From an uncultured bacterium (GTDB taxonomy: Bacteria; Cyanobacteriota; Vampirovibrionia; Gastranaerophilales; Gastranaerophilaceae): 64,000 nucleotides of DNA. Below are positions 43,977-52,940 of the stretch, piece by piece (position 1 is the stretch's first letter; the number at the start of each line of letters is the position of its first letter). Position numbers and translations under genes: made by a program. The notes beneath the pieces were generated by a model that worked only from the letters and a program-made list of their open reading frames with translations, had not been told where the DNA came from and did no database searches. The stretch spans positions 32,825 to 96,824 of the forward strand of contig CASFPS010000010.1 in NCBI GenBank assembly GCA_949296355.1, read 5' to 3'.

Positions 43977-44633
43977 ATGCAAATAAAAATATTACTTGTT
44001 GAAGACCAGAAGTTAATGCGTATCGGTATAAAATCTTTGTTTTCTGACTACCCGGAACTCTCAATAATAGGCGAAGCCGTGAACGGTAAAGAAGCGGTTG
44101 AAAAAGCGAAACTTATAAAACCGGATATAATCCTTATGGATATCGGACTCCCGGATATCTCAGGCATTGATGCCTGCAAACAAATACTTGAGTATAACAA
44201 CAATATCAAAGTAATTATGCTCACATCCCATATCTCGGATTCCGAACTGACTTCTTCACTTTGTGCAGGCGCAAGTGCTTATGTAATAAAAGATATAAGC
44301 ACTGATTTTTTGATGAGTGTAATAAAAATGGTAAAAGAAGGAGCTATGTGGATAGACCCTCATGTGGTGCCGTTTATCCGCGACAAAAACAGTGTTATTC
44401 CTTCCCGCCAGCTTTCCCGTAGTGCCTTTAAGGAACATCATTCAAATCTTACCCAGAGAGAGTATGAAGTCTTAAAGCTTGTGGTAGACGGACAGTCAAA
44501 CAGTCAGATAGCAAAAACGCTTACAATAAGCGAACATACCGCAAAAGCACATGTTTGCAATATTATACAAAAGCTTGTAGTTGATGACAGAACGCAGGCT
44601 GCGGTCAAGGCGCTTAAAGAAGGTCTGGTTTAA
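43977..44633 (+). CDS. NarL/FixJ-type response regulator
   Basis: The 218-residue protein has a receiver domain (residues 1-118) with the acidic pocket VED (9-10), phosphorylation site Asp55 (LMDIGLP), the Thr/Ser site MLTSHIS, and Lys in VIKD. A LuxR-type DNA-binding domain (150-215) carries LTQREYEVLKLVVDGQSNSQIAKTLTISEHTAKAHVCNI. No histidine kinase gene is adjacent, so it is an orphan regulator. An AAGGAGG site precedes the ATG. Confidence 0.93.
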   Translation: MQIKILLVEDQKLMRIGIKSLFSDYPELSIIGEAVNGKEAVEKAKLIKPDIILMDIGLPDISGIDACKQILEYNNNIKVIMLTSHISDSELTSSLCAGASAYVIKDISTDFLMSVIKMVKEGAMWIDPHVVPFIRDKNSVIPSRQLSRSAFKEHHSNLTQREYEVLKLVVDGQSNSQIAKTLTISEHTAKAHVCNIIQKLVVDDRTQAAVKALKEGLV

Positions 44634-44652
44634 AACCGGACCTTCTTTTTTT
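44619..44652 (+). terminator. Intrinsic terminator overlapping the response regulator stop
   Basis: GAAGGTCTGGTTT pairs with AACCGGACCTTC (one G-U) and is followed by seven T. The 5' arm lies in the last codons of the gene. Confidence 0.88.
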
Positions 44653-44744
44653 ATTTGTGGTATAATTTATGTGTGGTCTGCAAACTAATGTCAAAAAAAT
44701 TTTTTACAAGTTTTGTTTGATATTATGATGTAAAAGGAGAAAAT

Positions 44745-45128
44745 ATGCCGGGACTATTAGATATCGCAACCGTAACCGTAGGGAAACAGCGGACTGCAAA
44801 TGCAGAAAATGCTCTGTTACAATATTCAAGAGGATTGTACAGACCGCCTCTCAGTATAAAAAATAAGTTAAAAACCCAATTTCATTTCGGCGATGAATCA
44901 AAACTCGGAAAAATGGTTATACCTGCAGAAAGTGATGGAGTTTTTGCAAGCTGGCGCAAAGAATTAAACAGACAGCCGGCAGCAGATGTTTTTGAACTCC
45001 AGCCGATAAATAAGGTTAAAACGCCGAATGATGCGGAAGAACTCAAAGAATTAGAACTGGAAATCAGGCATAAGGAATGGCTTAAAGAAATAGATACAAG
45101 ATTGAAAAAACTCGGTTTTAAACGTTAG
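44745..45128 (+). CDS. Hypothetical protein
   Basis: The 127-residue soluble protein starts after AAGGAG. Its N-terminus is hydrophobic but has no clear signal peptide (MPGLLDIATVTVGKQRT). A Lys/Asn-rich middle is followed by a C-terminal helical part rich in Glu, Lys and Leu (ELKELELEIRHKEWLKEIDTRLKKL). No family was recognised. It is probably lineage-specific. Confidence 0.55.
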   Translation: MPGLLDIATVTVGKQRTANAENALLQYSRGLYRPPLSIKNKLKTQFHFGDESKLGKMVIPAESDGVFASWRKELNRQPAADVFELQPINKVKTPNDAEELKELELEIRHKEWLKEIDTRLKKLGFKR

Positions 45129-45227
45129 TAAATTTTAAGTTTCCATTCCGGTATTTTTGGTGTAAAATGTGTAAGTGGATTTTAAAAGGAGAAGGACGGT
45201 TCTTTTTGAACCGGATGTGTATATAAT

Positions 45228-46094
45228 ATGACGATACAAGAATGGTTTGATAAACGAAAAGAGGCTCAAATTGAGCGCAGAGCCCGCGATATGAAGGGCA
45301 TTGAAATTGAAACACCCGAGCTCTGGACAAAATGCGTTCACTGCGGTGCTCAAATGTTAAAAACTGATCTGGAAGAAAATATGTTTGTTTGTCCTCATTG
45401 CGACTATCACTTCCGGATAAACGCAACCGAGAGGATTAAGCAGCTTTTTGATGAAGGCTCTTTTGAAGAAATGTTCAAAAATGTACTTCCGACAGACCCT
45501 CTTAATTTTGTTGATACCGAGCCTTACGCCGAGAGACTGAAAAAAGCCCATGCAAAAACCGGGCTTGATGAAGCTGTAATTACAGGTATCGGGAAAATTG
45601 AAGGACATAAAATTGCTGCCGCCGTTATGGACTTTGATTATATGGGCGGCTCAATGGGAAGTGTTGTCGGAGAAAAAGTTACAAGGATTATGGAAGAAGC
45701 TTTGAAGCAAAAACTTCCTATGCTTGCAGTGACTTCATCAGGCGGCGCAAGAATGCAGGAAAGCGCTTTGAGCCTTATGCAGATGGCAAAAACTTCTTGC
45801 GCGGCAGGAAGGCTTGATGAAGCCGGAATTCTTTATATCAACCTTCTTACCGAGCCTACTTTCGGCGGTATTACAGCAAGTTTCGGAACTCTCGGAGACA
45901 TAATTATTGCAGAACAGGGCGCAAGAATAGGTTTTGCAGGAAGAAGAGTTATTGAACAAACAATAAGACAAAAACTTCCAGAGGATTTCCAAACAGCAGA
46001 ATATCTGCTTAAATTCGGTCAGGTGGATATAGTCTCCAAGAGAAAGAATTTGAGAAAAACACTGGCTAATATTTTAGATATGCATGGGGTGTAA
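45228..46094 (+). CDS. accD: Acetyl-CoA carboxylase carboxyltransferase beta subunit
   Basis: AccD, with AccA, moves the carboxyl group from biotin to acetyl-CoA in fatty acid synthesis. The 288 residues begin with a zinc ribbon (Cys36, 39, 55, 58), followed by the crotonase-type core with KIEGHKIAAAVMDFDYMGGSMGSVVGEK, VTSSGGARMQE and GITASFGTLGDIIIAEQGARIGFAGRRVIEQT. AccA follows 5 bases downstream. The ribosome site GGAGAAGG (45187-45195) is 33 bases from the ATG, with a GGTTC/GAACC hairpin between them. Confidence 0.97.
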   Translation: MTIQEWFDKRKEAQIERRARDMKGIEIETPELWTKCVHCGAQMLKTDLEENMFVCPHCDYHFRINATERIKQLFDEGSFEEMFKNVLPTDPLNFVDTEPYAERLKKAHAKTGLDEAVITGIGKIEGHKIAAAVMDFDYMGGSMGSVVGEKVTRIMEEALKQKLPMLAVTSSGGARMQESALSLMQMAKTSCAAGRLDEAGILYINLLTEPTFGGITASFGTLGDIIIAEQGARIGFAGRRVIEQTIRQKLPEDFQTAEYLLKFGQVDIVSKRKNLRKTLANILDMHGV

Positions 46095-46099
46095 AAAAG

Positions 46100-47056
46100 A
46101 TGACACAGGTATTAGACTTTGAAAAACCAATTGTAGAAATACAAAAAAAGATAGATGAACTTAAAAAGATGAGCGAAGAGTCCGGCATGGATTTAAACAG
46201 TCAGATTGAGGACTTTGAAAAACAGGCTCAGGATTACAAAAAGGAGTTGTATTCAAAATTGAAACCTTCACAAAAATTACAAATTGCAAGGCATCCTGAA
46301 AGACCAAAATTTTTAGATTATGTTGATTTAATTTGCGAAGATTTTATCGAACTTCACGGCGACCGCGAAGGGATGGACGACAGAGCAATTATCGGCGGTC
46401 TGGCTAAGCTTGACGGCAAACCGGTTATGATTATCGGGATTCAAAAAGGCAAAAATACCAAAGAAAATCTGGAATATAATTTTGGTATGCCGCAACCGCA
46501 AGGTTACAGAAAGGCGCTCCGACTTTTTAAACACGCAAACAAATTTAATATGCCGATTGTAACAATTATCGACACACCGGGCGCTTATCCGGGGATTAAA
46601 GCAGAAGAAACAGGGCAGGGTGCGGCTATTGCAATGAACCTTAGAGAAATGTCAAAACTTAATGTTCCGATTGTTTCTATTATTACAGGCGAAGGCTGCA
46701 GCGGCGGAGCTTTAGGTTTAGCGGTAGCAGACAGGGTAATGATGCTCGAACACGCTTATTACACGGTTATTTCACCGGAAGGCTGTGCTTCTATTCTCTG
46801 GAGAGACGCTTCACGCTTTGCTGATGCTGCAGAAGCTTTGAAAATCACCTCGAAAGATTTATTGGAATTTAATATTATTGACGAAGAAATAAAAGAACCT
46901 TTAGGCGGGGCGCACTGCGATTATAACGCAACCGCTTCTAATATGAAGAATGCTATAGTTAATGCGCTTAAAGAATTATCCAAAAAATCTCCTGAAACAC
47001 TCAAGAACGAGCGCTACAACAAATTCCGCGCAATGGGAAGATTTGTAGAGGGGTAA
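46100..47056 (+). CDS. accA: Acetyl-CoA carboxylase carboxyltransferase alpha subunit
   Basis: The 318-residue alpha subunit has the N-terminal DFEKPIVEIQKKIDELKKMSEESG helix, QKLQIARHPERPKFLDYVD, HGDREGMDDRAIIGGLAKLDG, IDTPGAYPGIKAEETGQG, GEGCSGGALGLAVADRVMMLEHAYYTVISPEGCASILW and the biotin-binding region. With accD upstream it forms the carboxyltransferase operon. The biotin carboxylase and carrier genes are not in the window. Confidence 0.97.
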   Translation: MTQVLDFEKPIVEIQKKIDELKKMSEESGMDLNSQIEDFEKQAQDYKKELYSKLKPSQKLQIARHPERPKFLDYVDLICEDFIELHGDREGMDDRAIIGGLAKLDGKPVMIIGIQKGKNTKENLEYNFGMPQPQGYRKALRLFKHANKFNMPIVTIIDTPGAYPGIKAEETGQGAAIAMNLREMSKLNVPIVSIITGEGCSGGALGLAVADRVMMLEHAYYTVISPEGCASILWRDASRFADAAEALKITSKDLLEFNIIDEEIKEPLGGAHCDYNATASNMKNAIVNALKELSKKSPETLKNERYNKFRAMGRFVEG

Positions 47057-47057
47057 A

Positions 47058-47120
47058 TGGATTTTGCGGTGACCAAGTGATCACCTGATTACTTGGTCGC
47101 TTGAGCACTGCAAAATCCAT
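47058..47120. repeat. Palindrome after accA
   Basis: Outer arms GGATTTTGC/GCAAAATCC (47059-47067, 47110-47118) and inner arms GACCAAGT/ACTTGGTC (47071-47078, 47091-47098) form one long hairpin without a T run. The GTGATCACCTGATTACTTGG part resembles the TCACTTAGTCAC repeat family. Confidence 0.7.
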
Positions 47121-47229
47121 CCCCCCTCTCCATTTACCCCCTCTATTTACCCTTCCCCCGCTATACTTGAAATAAATTTAATAAACAGGTACAATTAAAT
47201 CAGGCAGGAATTTTTAGAGAAGAGAGTAA

Positions 47230-48699
47230 ATGGCTGCAATTCAAGATATTAACAGATTAATCAATATAGGCTTCACGCTTCATGAGGCAGGCAAGCTTGA
47301 AGAAGCCGAACAGGCTTATCAGGAAGCACTTACGCAGGATGAGAAAAATGCAGAGATATACAATCTTCTCGGGGTATTGAAACTCCAGCAGAATGACGTG
47401 ATTTCTGCTATAAATTGGATTGAAAAAGCCGTAGAACTCCGACCGGAAGCGTATTTTTATGAAACTCTTTTTCAGGCTTATGTCAGGGCTGGGATTTATA
47501 AGCAGATTGTAAAGCGACAGGATGAAGTATTAAAACTTTTTCCTGAAAATTTCTCGCTTCTATTTAATATTGCACTTGCCAATACGAAACTCAAAAATAT
47601 CAAAACTGCAATAAAATTTTATGACAAGGCTCTGAAAATAAATCCGGGTTCTTATGATGCCTGGTTTAATCTCTCACACTTATACAGTATTGAAGGCGAG
47701 GCTGAAAATGCAATTTCCGCTCTGAAAATATGCAAAAAAATAAGACCGGAAGATATTGATATAGATTATTTTTTGAGCCTTGCATATATGAGAACAAAAA
47801 ATTATGACAAAGGGCTGAAACTCTTTGAAACAAGGTTATGCCGAGAAACGGCTTTTGCGCTCAGAAACAAGACTTATCCGAACAAAGCAACACGTGAGAA
47901 TCTCTGGAAGGGTGAAAATATTAAAAACAAGACTATTTATGTCTACTATGAAGCCGGCTTTGGCGATGTAATAATGTTTTCCAGATATCTTCCGCTGCTT
48001 GCAGAAAAGTGTAAGAAAATTATATTTTTCCCGCAGAAACCTCTTGTGCCGTTATTTAGAGACAATCCTCTCGGAAGCGACGTAATTATTGATAAATTTA
48101 TTCCTGAAAAAGATATTGAATTTGACGTCCACACACCGCTTTTGAGCCTTCCGTATCTTCTTAAGCTTAAGGGAGAGAGGGTTTTTGCTTATCCGGAAGG
48201 ATATATGAGACCGAACAAAAAGCTTGCAGAAGAATACAAAAAGAAATTTTTTAATAACGATAAGATTAAAGTCGGCATCAAATGGCAGGGAAACACATAT
48301 TATGATCAGGACAGAGTTATTCCTGTCAAGTATTTTAAACCGCTTATGGAGGTAGAAAATACGCAGTATTATTCGTTCCAGACATTTGAAGGCTCTGAGG
48401 ATATTAAAGATTTAGAAGGAATTATTGATATAGGCAAAGATCTTATAGACTTTGACCAGACAGCGGCAGCACTGAGCAATCTTGATCTGGTTATATGCAA
48501 TGACACATCACTTGTCCATCTTGCAGGCGCAATGGGTATTCCTTGCTGGGTCATGCTTCCGTATGAAGTCAACTGGAGATGGCATACGGATTTGAGCAAA
48601 TGCGACTGGTACAACAGTGTTAAACTTTTCCGCCAGCATAAAATCGGTGATTGGAAGAGTGTTTTTGACGATATCTTAAAAGAGATGAGTGCAGATTAA
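47230..48699 (+). CDS. TPR protein with GT9-like glycosyltransferase domain
   Basis: The 489-residue protein has tetratricopeptide repeats in its first half (about residues 8-205) and a glycosyltransferase-9-like domain in its second half, with AGFGDVIMFSRYLPLLAEKC near residue 240, KVGIKWQGN near 350 and the DLVICNDTSLVHLAGAMGIPCWVMLP signature near 420. The TPR-GT9 fusion is common in cyanobacteria and related groups. The acceptor may be a protein or a surface glycan. A GAGAAGAGAG element precedes the ATG. Confidence 0.8.
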   Translation: MAAIQDINRLINIGFTLHEAGKLEEAEQAYQEALTQDEKNAEIYNLLGVLKLQQNDVISAINWIEKAVELRPEAYFYETLFQAYVRAGIYKQIVKRQDEVLKLFPENFSLLFNIALANTKLKNIKTAIKFYDKALKINPGSYDAWFNLSHLYSIEGEAENAISALKICKKIRPEDIDIDYFLSLAYMRTKNYDKGLKLFETRLCRETAFALRNKTYPNKATRENLWKGENIKNKTIYVYYEAGFGDVIMFSRYLPLLAEKCKKIIFFPQKPLVPLFRDNPLGSDVIIDKFIPEKDIEFDVHTPLLSLPYLLKLKGERVFAYPEGYMRPNKKLAEEYKKKFFNNDKIKVGIKWQGNTYYDQDRVIPVKYFKPLMEVENTQYYSFQTFEGSEDIKDLEGIIDIGKDLIDFDQTAAALSNLDLVICNDTSLVHLAGAMGIPCWVMLPYEVNWRWHTDLSKCDWYNSVKLFRQHKIGDWKSVFDDILKEMSAD

Positions 48700-48701
48700 T
48701 T

Positions 48702-48923
48702 ATGCAGGAAATAACTGTCGGAAAACTGTATAAGCATTACAAGGGCAATGTGTACAGAATTATTGCGCTTGCCAGACATTCGGAAACCGGAGAAGATATG
48801 ATTGTATACCAATCAGTCAAAAACGGTGATATCTGGACTCGTCCTCAAAAAATGTGGAATGAAAAAATTGACGATAATACACTCAGATTCACGCTGATAG
48901 AAGAAGGCGCTACCCACCTGTAA
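48702..48923 (+). CDS. DUF1653 protein
   Basis: The 73-residue protein starts 2 bases after the TPR-glycosyltransferase stop, so it is co-transcribed. It matches DUF1653: VGKLYKHYKGNVYRIIALARHSETGEDMIVYQS and WTRPQKMWNEKI. The family is small and cytoplasmic, with unknown role. Its 3' end overlaps the convergent recN gene by 14 bases. Confidence 0.85.
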   Translation: MQEITVGKLYKHYKGNVYRIIALARHSETGEDMIVYQSVKNGDIWTRPQKMWNEKIDDNTLRFTLIEEGATHL

Positions 48924-50565
48924 TAAGAGTTCTGGCAAATTTAAGCGACTCGTCAGTAATTTCTCCGCCTGCAAGTTCTGCAACCGCTTTGAGTTTTGCC
49001 TCTCCTTCAAGGATTGAAATACTTACACTAGTGCGGTCCTGCTGGGTTTTCTTAACATAAAAATGCCTGTCGGATTTTGATGCAATAATTGCCTGATGTG
49101 TAATCATTATAATCTGCATGTATTTAGCAAGCTCTTTAACTTCATCCGCAACCGACTGGGAAGTTTTGCCGGAAATTCCCGTATCAATTTCATCAAAAAT
49201 AACAGTTTCAATATTGTCACTCTGCGCAAAAATTGTTTTAATTGCAAGCATAACACGTGAGATTTCGCCGCCGGATGCAACTTTAGCAAGCGGCTTTAAG
49301 CCTTCCGAGATATTGGTTGAAATCAAAAATTCCACCTTATCAAACCCGTTTGGCGAAAGTTCTCCTTTTTCAAAATGGATTTCAAACCTGACTTTCGGAA
49401 GCTCGAGTTTCTCAAGTTTTTCAACAATCAAATCAGAAAGAACTGCAGCGTAATTTTTTCTCTCATCAGAAATCTCACCCGCAAGAATTTCAAGATGTTT
49501 TCGAGCCTCTTCAATCTTAGCTTCCAGCTCTTCAATATGCTGGGTAGAAAACTCAATTCCTTCAAGCTCCGCCCTTAAAGTTTCTCCCTGTTTCATAACA
49601 CTTTCAAGGGTTCCGCCGTATTTTCGCTTGAGTTTGTCCAGCAAAAACAACCGCTCCTGTATGGAATTTATCCGCTCTTCATCGTTATCAAGCGAACTTG
49701 AATACTCCCGAAGCGTTGATGAGAGGTCTTTTAAGATTTCTATTGCCTCTATTAATTGATTTTCCTGCTCTTCAAGAGTTTTATCCATGCCGGAGGCTTT
49801 AGCAAGGTTCATTTTTATCTGCAGCAATCCGTCCATAATAGCGCCATCGTCGCCTGAAATTGTCCAGTAAGAGCTTCCGGTGAGGTCTTTAAGCTTCTCT
49901 ACGTTTTCCAGAACCGCAAGTTCGTTATTTAATTCTTCATCCTCTGTTGTGGAAGTTAGCTGCGCTTCGTCAATTTCATTTACCTGAAACTTAAGAAAAT
50001 CTATCTGCTCAGAAGTTTTATCAGCAGAATTTTTAAGTTCTTCAAGCTTTGATATCATATCCTTGTAAGCATTGTATTCTGTCCTGTATTTTTCAATCAT
50101 TTCTCCGCAGGTATTTTTTGCATACGCATCAAGCAGGATTATATGATATTTAGGCTGTAAAAACGAATAGGTCTGGTGCTGGGAATGAATATCAATAAAG
50201 AGTTCGCGAAAATGTTTCAAAAACTCCTGATTAACAAGACATCCGTTAACTCGTGAGCGCGAACCGCTTTTTGTAATCTCGCGCGAAAGAATAATTTCTT
50301 CTCCGCAATTATCAATTCCGTTTTCTTCAAAAAGCTTTGAAACATCCTGCTTTTTGTTAAGAATAGTAAGTTCGATAACCGCCTTGTCCGCGTCGCCTTT
50401 GATTACTTCCCGTCCTGCTCTTGCGCCAAACGCTATATCAATAGCGTTAATCAAAATACTTTTGCCGGCTCCGGTTTCACCGGTTATTATGTTCAAACCG
50501 TCTGCAAAATCAAGTTCCAGCTCATCAATCAATATGTAATTTTTTATAAAAATTTTTGATAACAT
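48910..50565 (-). CDS. recN: DNA repair protein RecN
   Basis: RecN is an SMC-like ATPase in double-strand break repair. The 551 residues have Walker A GLNIITGETGAGKSILINAID near residue 22, long coiled-coil regions, and the C-terminal ABC signature KVASGGEISRVMLAIKTI with Walker B TVIFDEIDTGISGKT and the His switch IMITHQ. It starts 3 bases after the TPR gene stop and is the second gene of that operon. There is a weak GTAGGG site before the ATG. Confidence 0.95.
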   Translation of the reverse strand: MLSKIFIKNYILIDELELDFADGLNIITGETGAGKSILINAIDIAFGARAGREVIKGDADKAVIELTILNKKQDVSKLFEENGIDNCGEEIILSREITKSGSRSRVNGCLVNQEFLKHFRELFIDIHSQHQTYSFLQPKYHIILLDAYAKNTCGEMIEKYRTEYNAYKDMISKLEELKNSADKTSEQIDFLKFQVNEIDEAQLTSTTEDEELNNELAVLENVEKLKDLTGSSYWTISGDDGAIMDGLLQIKMNLAKASGMDKTLEEQENQLIEAIEILKDLSSTLREYSSSLDNDEERINSIQERLFLLDKLKRKYGGTLESVMKQGETLRAELEGIEFSTQHIEELEAKIEEARKHLEILAGEISDERKNYAAVLSDLIVEKLEKLELPKVRFEIHFEKGELSPNGFDKVEFLISTNISEGLKPLAKVASGGEISRVMLAIKTIFAQSDNIETVIFDEIDTGISGKTSQSVADEVKELAKYMQIIMITHQAIIASKSDRHFYVKKTQQDRTSVSISILEGEAKLKAVAELAGGEITDESLKFARTLITGG

Positions 50566-50568
50566 ACC

Positions 50569-51741
50569 CTACTCGTCTTCGTCCTCCGAATCGTCTAAAT
50601 CCTCATCCTCCGGCTCTTCATCTTCCCCGCCGTATTCTTCGTCCTCAATATCATCGGAATAATCAGACTCTTCTTCCTCTTCATCAATATTATCGTCTTC
50701 TTCGTCATCATCTTCAGAGAAATCTTCCTCTGATTCTTCTTCCGCCTCATCCGTTCCGGTTTCTTCCTCTGATTCCGAATATTCTTCTATATGAGCCTGC
50801 GGCTCAGGCTGCTCATTTCTGTCTAATTTTTGCTCTATATATTCAAGTTCCTGTTTTATAATTTTTTTAGGGAAAGTCAAAGTATAAGGATTATTAAGCG
50901 CGAGCTCCAGATTGCTGCAATACTCCTCTGAATCCCCTATGTATTTATAAACTCTTGCCAGACAATAATATAAATCCCCGTTTTCTTCCTCCTGAAGTCT
51001 GGTGTGCAAAATCTCCAGAATCTCCTCTGTTTCGCCTGATTTAAGACAAATTTTCGTAAGAAGTTTGTACGCCTCAATATCCGTTGAATTGTATTGAATT
51101 GTCTTAAGCAAATAATTTTTAGCCTCTTCCATATTCCCGTTTCTGAAAGCTATTGAGCCAAGATTAAAATAAGCCCAGCTGTAATCCGGAGAGATTTCCA
51201 AAACCTTGTTGTAGCTGTCAACCGCAAAATTTGTCAGCCCGTCGTTCTGATAAATATACCCCAGATAAAAATATGCATAAACATCCTTAGGGTTAATCGA
51301 GACAGCTTTTTGAAAATTATCAAGCGCCAGATTTTTTTCATCTTTATTAAAATAACAAACCCCGAGATTAAAATAGCAGTTTCCGTCCTCGGGATCCGTT
51401 TCCAGAACTTTTCTGAAAGCCTCTATTGCCTCATCCCATTCTTTGAGTTCGACCAGAACATCTCCGAGATTGTAATAAAAATCCTCCTGGGGAGAGAGTT
51501 CCACCGCTTTTTTGTAATAATTCTTTGCTTCCTGAAATTTCTTTAACTTCTCACTCACAATTCCGAGGTTGTAATAAATCTCCGCATCATCGGAAAAAAA
51601 CTTAAGCAAGTACAGCAAATTCCCCTCTGCTTCTTCATTAAAACCGTTGTTTACCAGAAGAATAGAAAGCTCTCTTCTTGCCTGAAAGTTTGACGGATCA
51701 TTTTTAAGAATATTCTGAAGTGACTCGATATCATTACCCAT
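50569..51741 (-). CDS. TPR protein with polyacidic C-terminal tail
   Basis: The 390-residue protein has about eight tetratricopeptide repeats (residues 5-300), then a tail from about residue 320 made mostly of Asp, Glu, Ser and Tyr. The tail is the most acidic stretch in the window. A TATAAT at 51748-51753 ends 6 bases before the ATG, with no Shine-Dalgarno, so the TPR-recN message may be leaderless. The acidic tail could mimic nucleic acid or hold basic partners; this is inference. It leads the recN operon. Confidence 0.78.
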   Translation of the reverse strand: MGNDIESLQNILKNDPSNFQARRELSILLVNNGFNEEAEGNLLYLLKFFSDDAEIYYNLGIVSEKLKKFQEAKNYYKKAVELSPQEDFYYNLGDVLVELKEWDEAIEAFRKVLETDPEDGNCYFNLGVCYFNKDEKNLALDNFQKAVSINPKDVYAYFYLGYIYQNDGLTNFAVDSYNKVLEISPDYSWAYFNLGSIAFRNGNMEEAKNYLLKTIQYNSTDIEAYKLLTKICLKSGETEEILEILHTRLQEEENGDLYYCLARVYKYIGDSEEYCSNLELALNNPYTLTFPKKIIKQELEYIEQKLDRNEQPEPQAHIEEYSESEEETGTDEAEEESEEDFSEDDDEEDDNIDEEEEESDYSDDIEDEEYGGEDEEPEDEDLDDSEDEDE

Positions 51742-51787
51742 AAAACAATTATAGCACAGTTTAACATACGCTTAGACATAAATTTGA

Positions 51788-51816
51788 TTTACCGTAGAAT
51801 ATTTTTGTTATAAAAT
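51788..51816 (+). promoter_or_regulatory. Promoter of the MBL hydrolase gene (leaderless arrangement)
   Basis: TTTACC and TAAAAT are separated by 17 bases. The -10 element ends 6 bases before the ATG at 51823. Confidence 0.5.
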
Positions 51817-51822
51817 AAGCAC

Positions 51823-52431
51823 ATGATTCTAAAAACTTTTATTGAACCGCCTATTGGCAATAATAATTATTTAATAATAGACGAAGCGTCCAAAGAAGCA
51901 GCATTGATTGATTGCTCCGCTGTTGATAAAGATATTGAAAAAGCTGTAAAAGAAAACGGCGCCGTACTCAAGTATATTTTGCTGACACACGGGCATTTTG
52001 ACCACATTGCCGGTATCAGAAATAATCCCGATGTCAAAGTGGTTATGCATGAGGCGGATTTAGGCTGGCTTAAAAAAGTTAACCAGTACATGCCAATGTT
52101 CGGAATGCCTGAGATGACAATTCCACAAATTGATGTTTTTGTAAAAGACGGAGATATTATAAAATTAGGGGATTTGGAAATTAAGGTAATCCACACTCCG
52201 GGACACACGCAGGGCGGTGTTTGCTATCTGGCTGACGGTAAACTCTTCTCCGGCGATACAATTTTCAGAGAAAGCGTAGGGAGATGTGATCTTGAAGGCG
52301 GAAACTTTGACCGGATTGTAGAAAGCATTGAAAACAAAATATTTACCCTTCCCCCGGAGACATTGATTTATCCGGGACACGGCAGAATGACTTCTGTTGA
52401 ATGGGAAAAAGAACATAACAGATTTATGTAA
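51823..52431 (+). CDS. MBL-fold metallo-hydrolase (GloB-like)
   Basis: The 202-residue protein has the metallo-beta-lactamase zinc ligands: THGHFDHI (HxHxDH, near residue 55), HTPGHTQGG (near 125), FSGDTIF (bridging Asp) and YPGHG (last His). Size and motifs fit the small glyoxalase II-like hydrolases that cleave S-lactoyl thioesters or similar thioesters. The substrate cannot be read. It has no Shine-Dalgarno sequence; see the promoter entry. Confidence 0.88.
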   Translation: MILKTFIEPPIGNNNYLIIDEASKEAALIDCSAVDKDIEKAVKENGAVLKYILLTHGHFDHIAGIRNNPDVKVVMHEADLGWLKKVNQYMPMFGMPEMTIPQIDVFVKDGDIIKLGDLEIKVIHTPGHTQGGVCYLADGKLFSGDTIFRESVGRCDLEGGNFDRIVESIENKIFTLPPETLIYPGHGRMTSVEWEKEHNRFM

Positions 52432-52481
52432 TTTTTGGGAGTTTTATACACAAAAATATTGAAGCAGTATAAAATAAATTA

Positions 52482-52516
52482 AAGGCGGATTAAATGAAAA
52501 TCATTTAATCCGCCTT
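52482..52516. terminator. Hairpin between convergent MBL hydrolase and grcA genes
   Basis: A perfect 16-base stem (AAGGCGGATTAAATGA and complement) has a 3-base loop. Short T-rich stretches flank it on both sides, so it can end both transcripts. The stem shares AAGGCGGATTA with the tpiA terminator. Confidence 0.65.
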
Positions 52517-52574
52517 ATTTGATATTTGTTATTGGGTTTTACCCAACCTGCAGAGTTTACTAAATTTCACGCAA

Positions 52575-52829
52575 CTAGCAAGCGCTTGAGCTGCCTAAAG
52601 AAGCGTGGAATGTTCTTGAAATTACATCATCCTGCTGCTCTTTTGTTAACTTAATAAAGTTTACAGCATATCCTGAAACTCTAACTGTAAGTTGAGGGTA
52701 TTTTTCAGGATGAGCCTGAGCATCAAGCAATGTTTCTCTGTTAAATACGTTTACGTTAAGGTGGTGTCCGCCTTTTTCAACATAACCGTCTAAAAGATTT
52801 ATTAAGTTTTCTTCTTGTTGAGTAGTCAT
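52575..52829 (-). CDS. grcA: Glycyl radical subunit of pyruvate formate-lyase (GrcA-like)
   Basis: The 84-residue protein is the C-terminal glycyl radical domain of [41 protein letters not shown] with radical Gly53, and [16 protein letters not shown]. It corresponds to roughly the last 65-70 residues of a standard PFL. In E. coli, GrcA (YfiD) is a spare part for damaged PFL. Here the large PFL gene just upstream lacks this domain altogether, so the small protein looks obligatory. It has its own AAAGGCG site. The tail ends in SSSAC, with a single cysteine. Confidence 0.88.
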   Translation of the reverse strand: MTTQQEENLINLLDGYVEKGGHHLNVNVFNRETLLDAQAHPEKYPQLTVRVSGYAVNFIKLTKEQQDDVISRTFHASLGSSSAC

Positions 52830-52866
52830 ATTTATCGCCTTTCTATATTTTATTATATTCTTAAAA

Positions 52867-52940
52867 GGTGACTAGTGATTTGTGAATAGTGACTAGAGTT
52901 TTAAATTCTATTCACTATTCACTATTCACTACTCACTAAC
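52867..52940. repeat. Inverted heptad arrays between the two PFL genes
   Basis: GGTGACTAGTGATTTGTGAATAGTG and CACTATTCACTATTCACTACTCAC arrays face each other around GAGTTTTAAATTC. They fill the gap between the stop of the large PFL gene and the grcA leader. Confidence 0.8.

Noticed and set aside
47058..47120. Terminator of accA
   Set aside because: The hairpin has no T run on either side; it resembles dispersed repeats.
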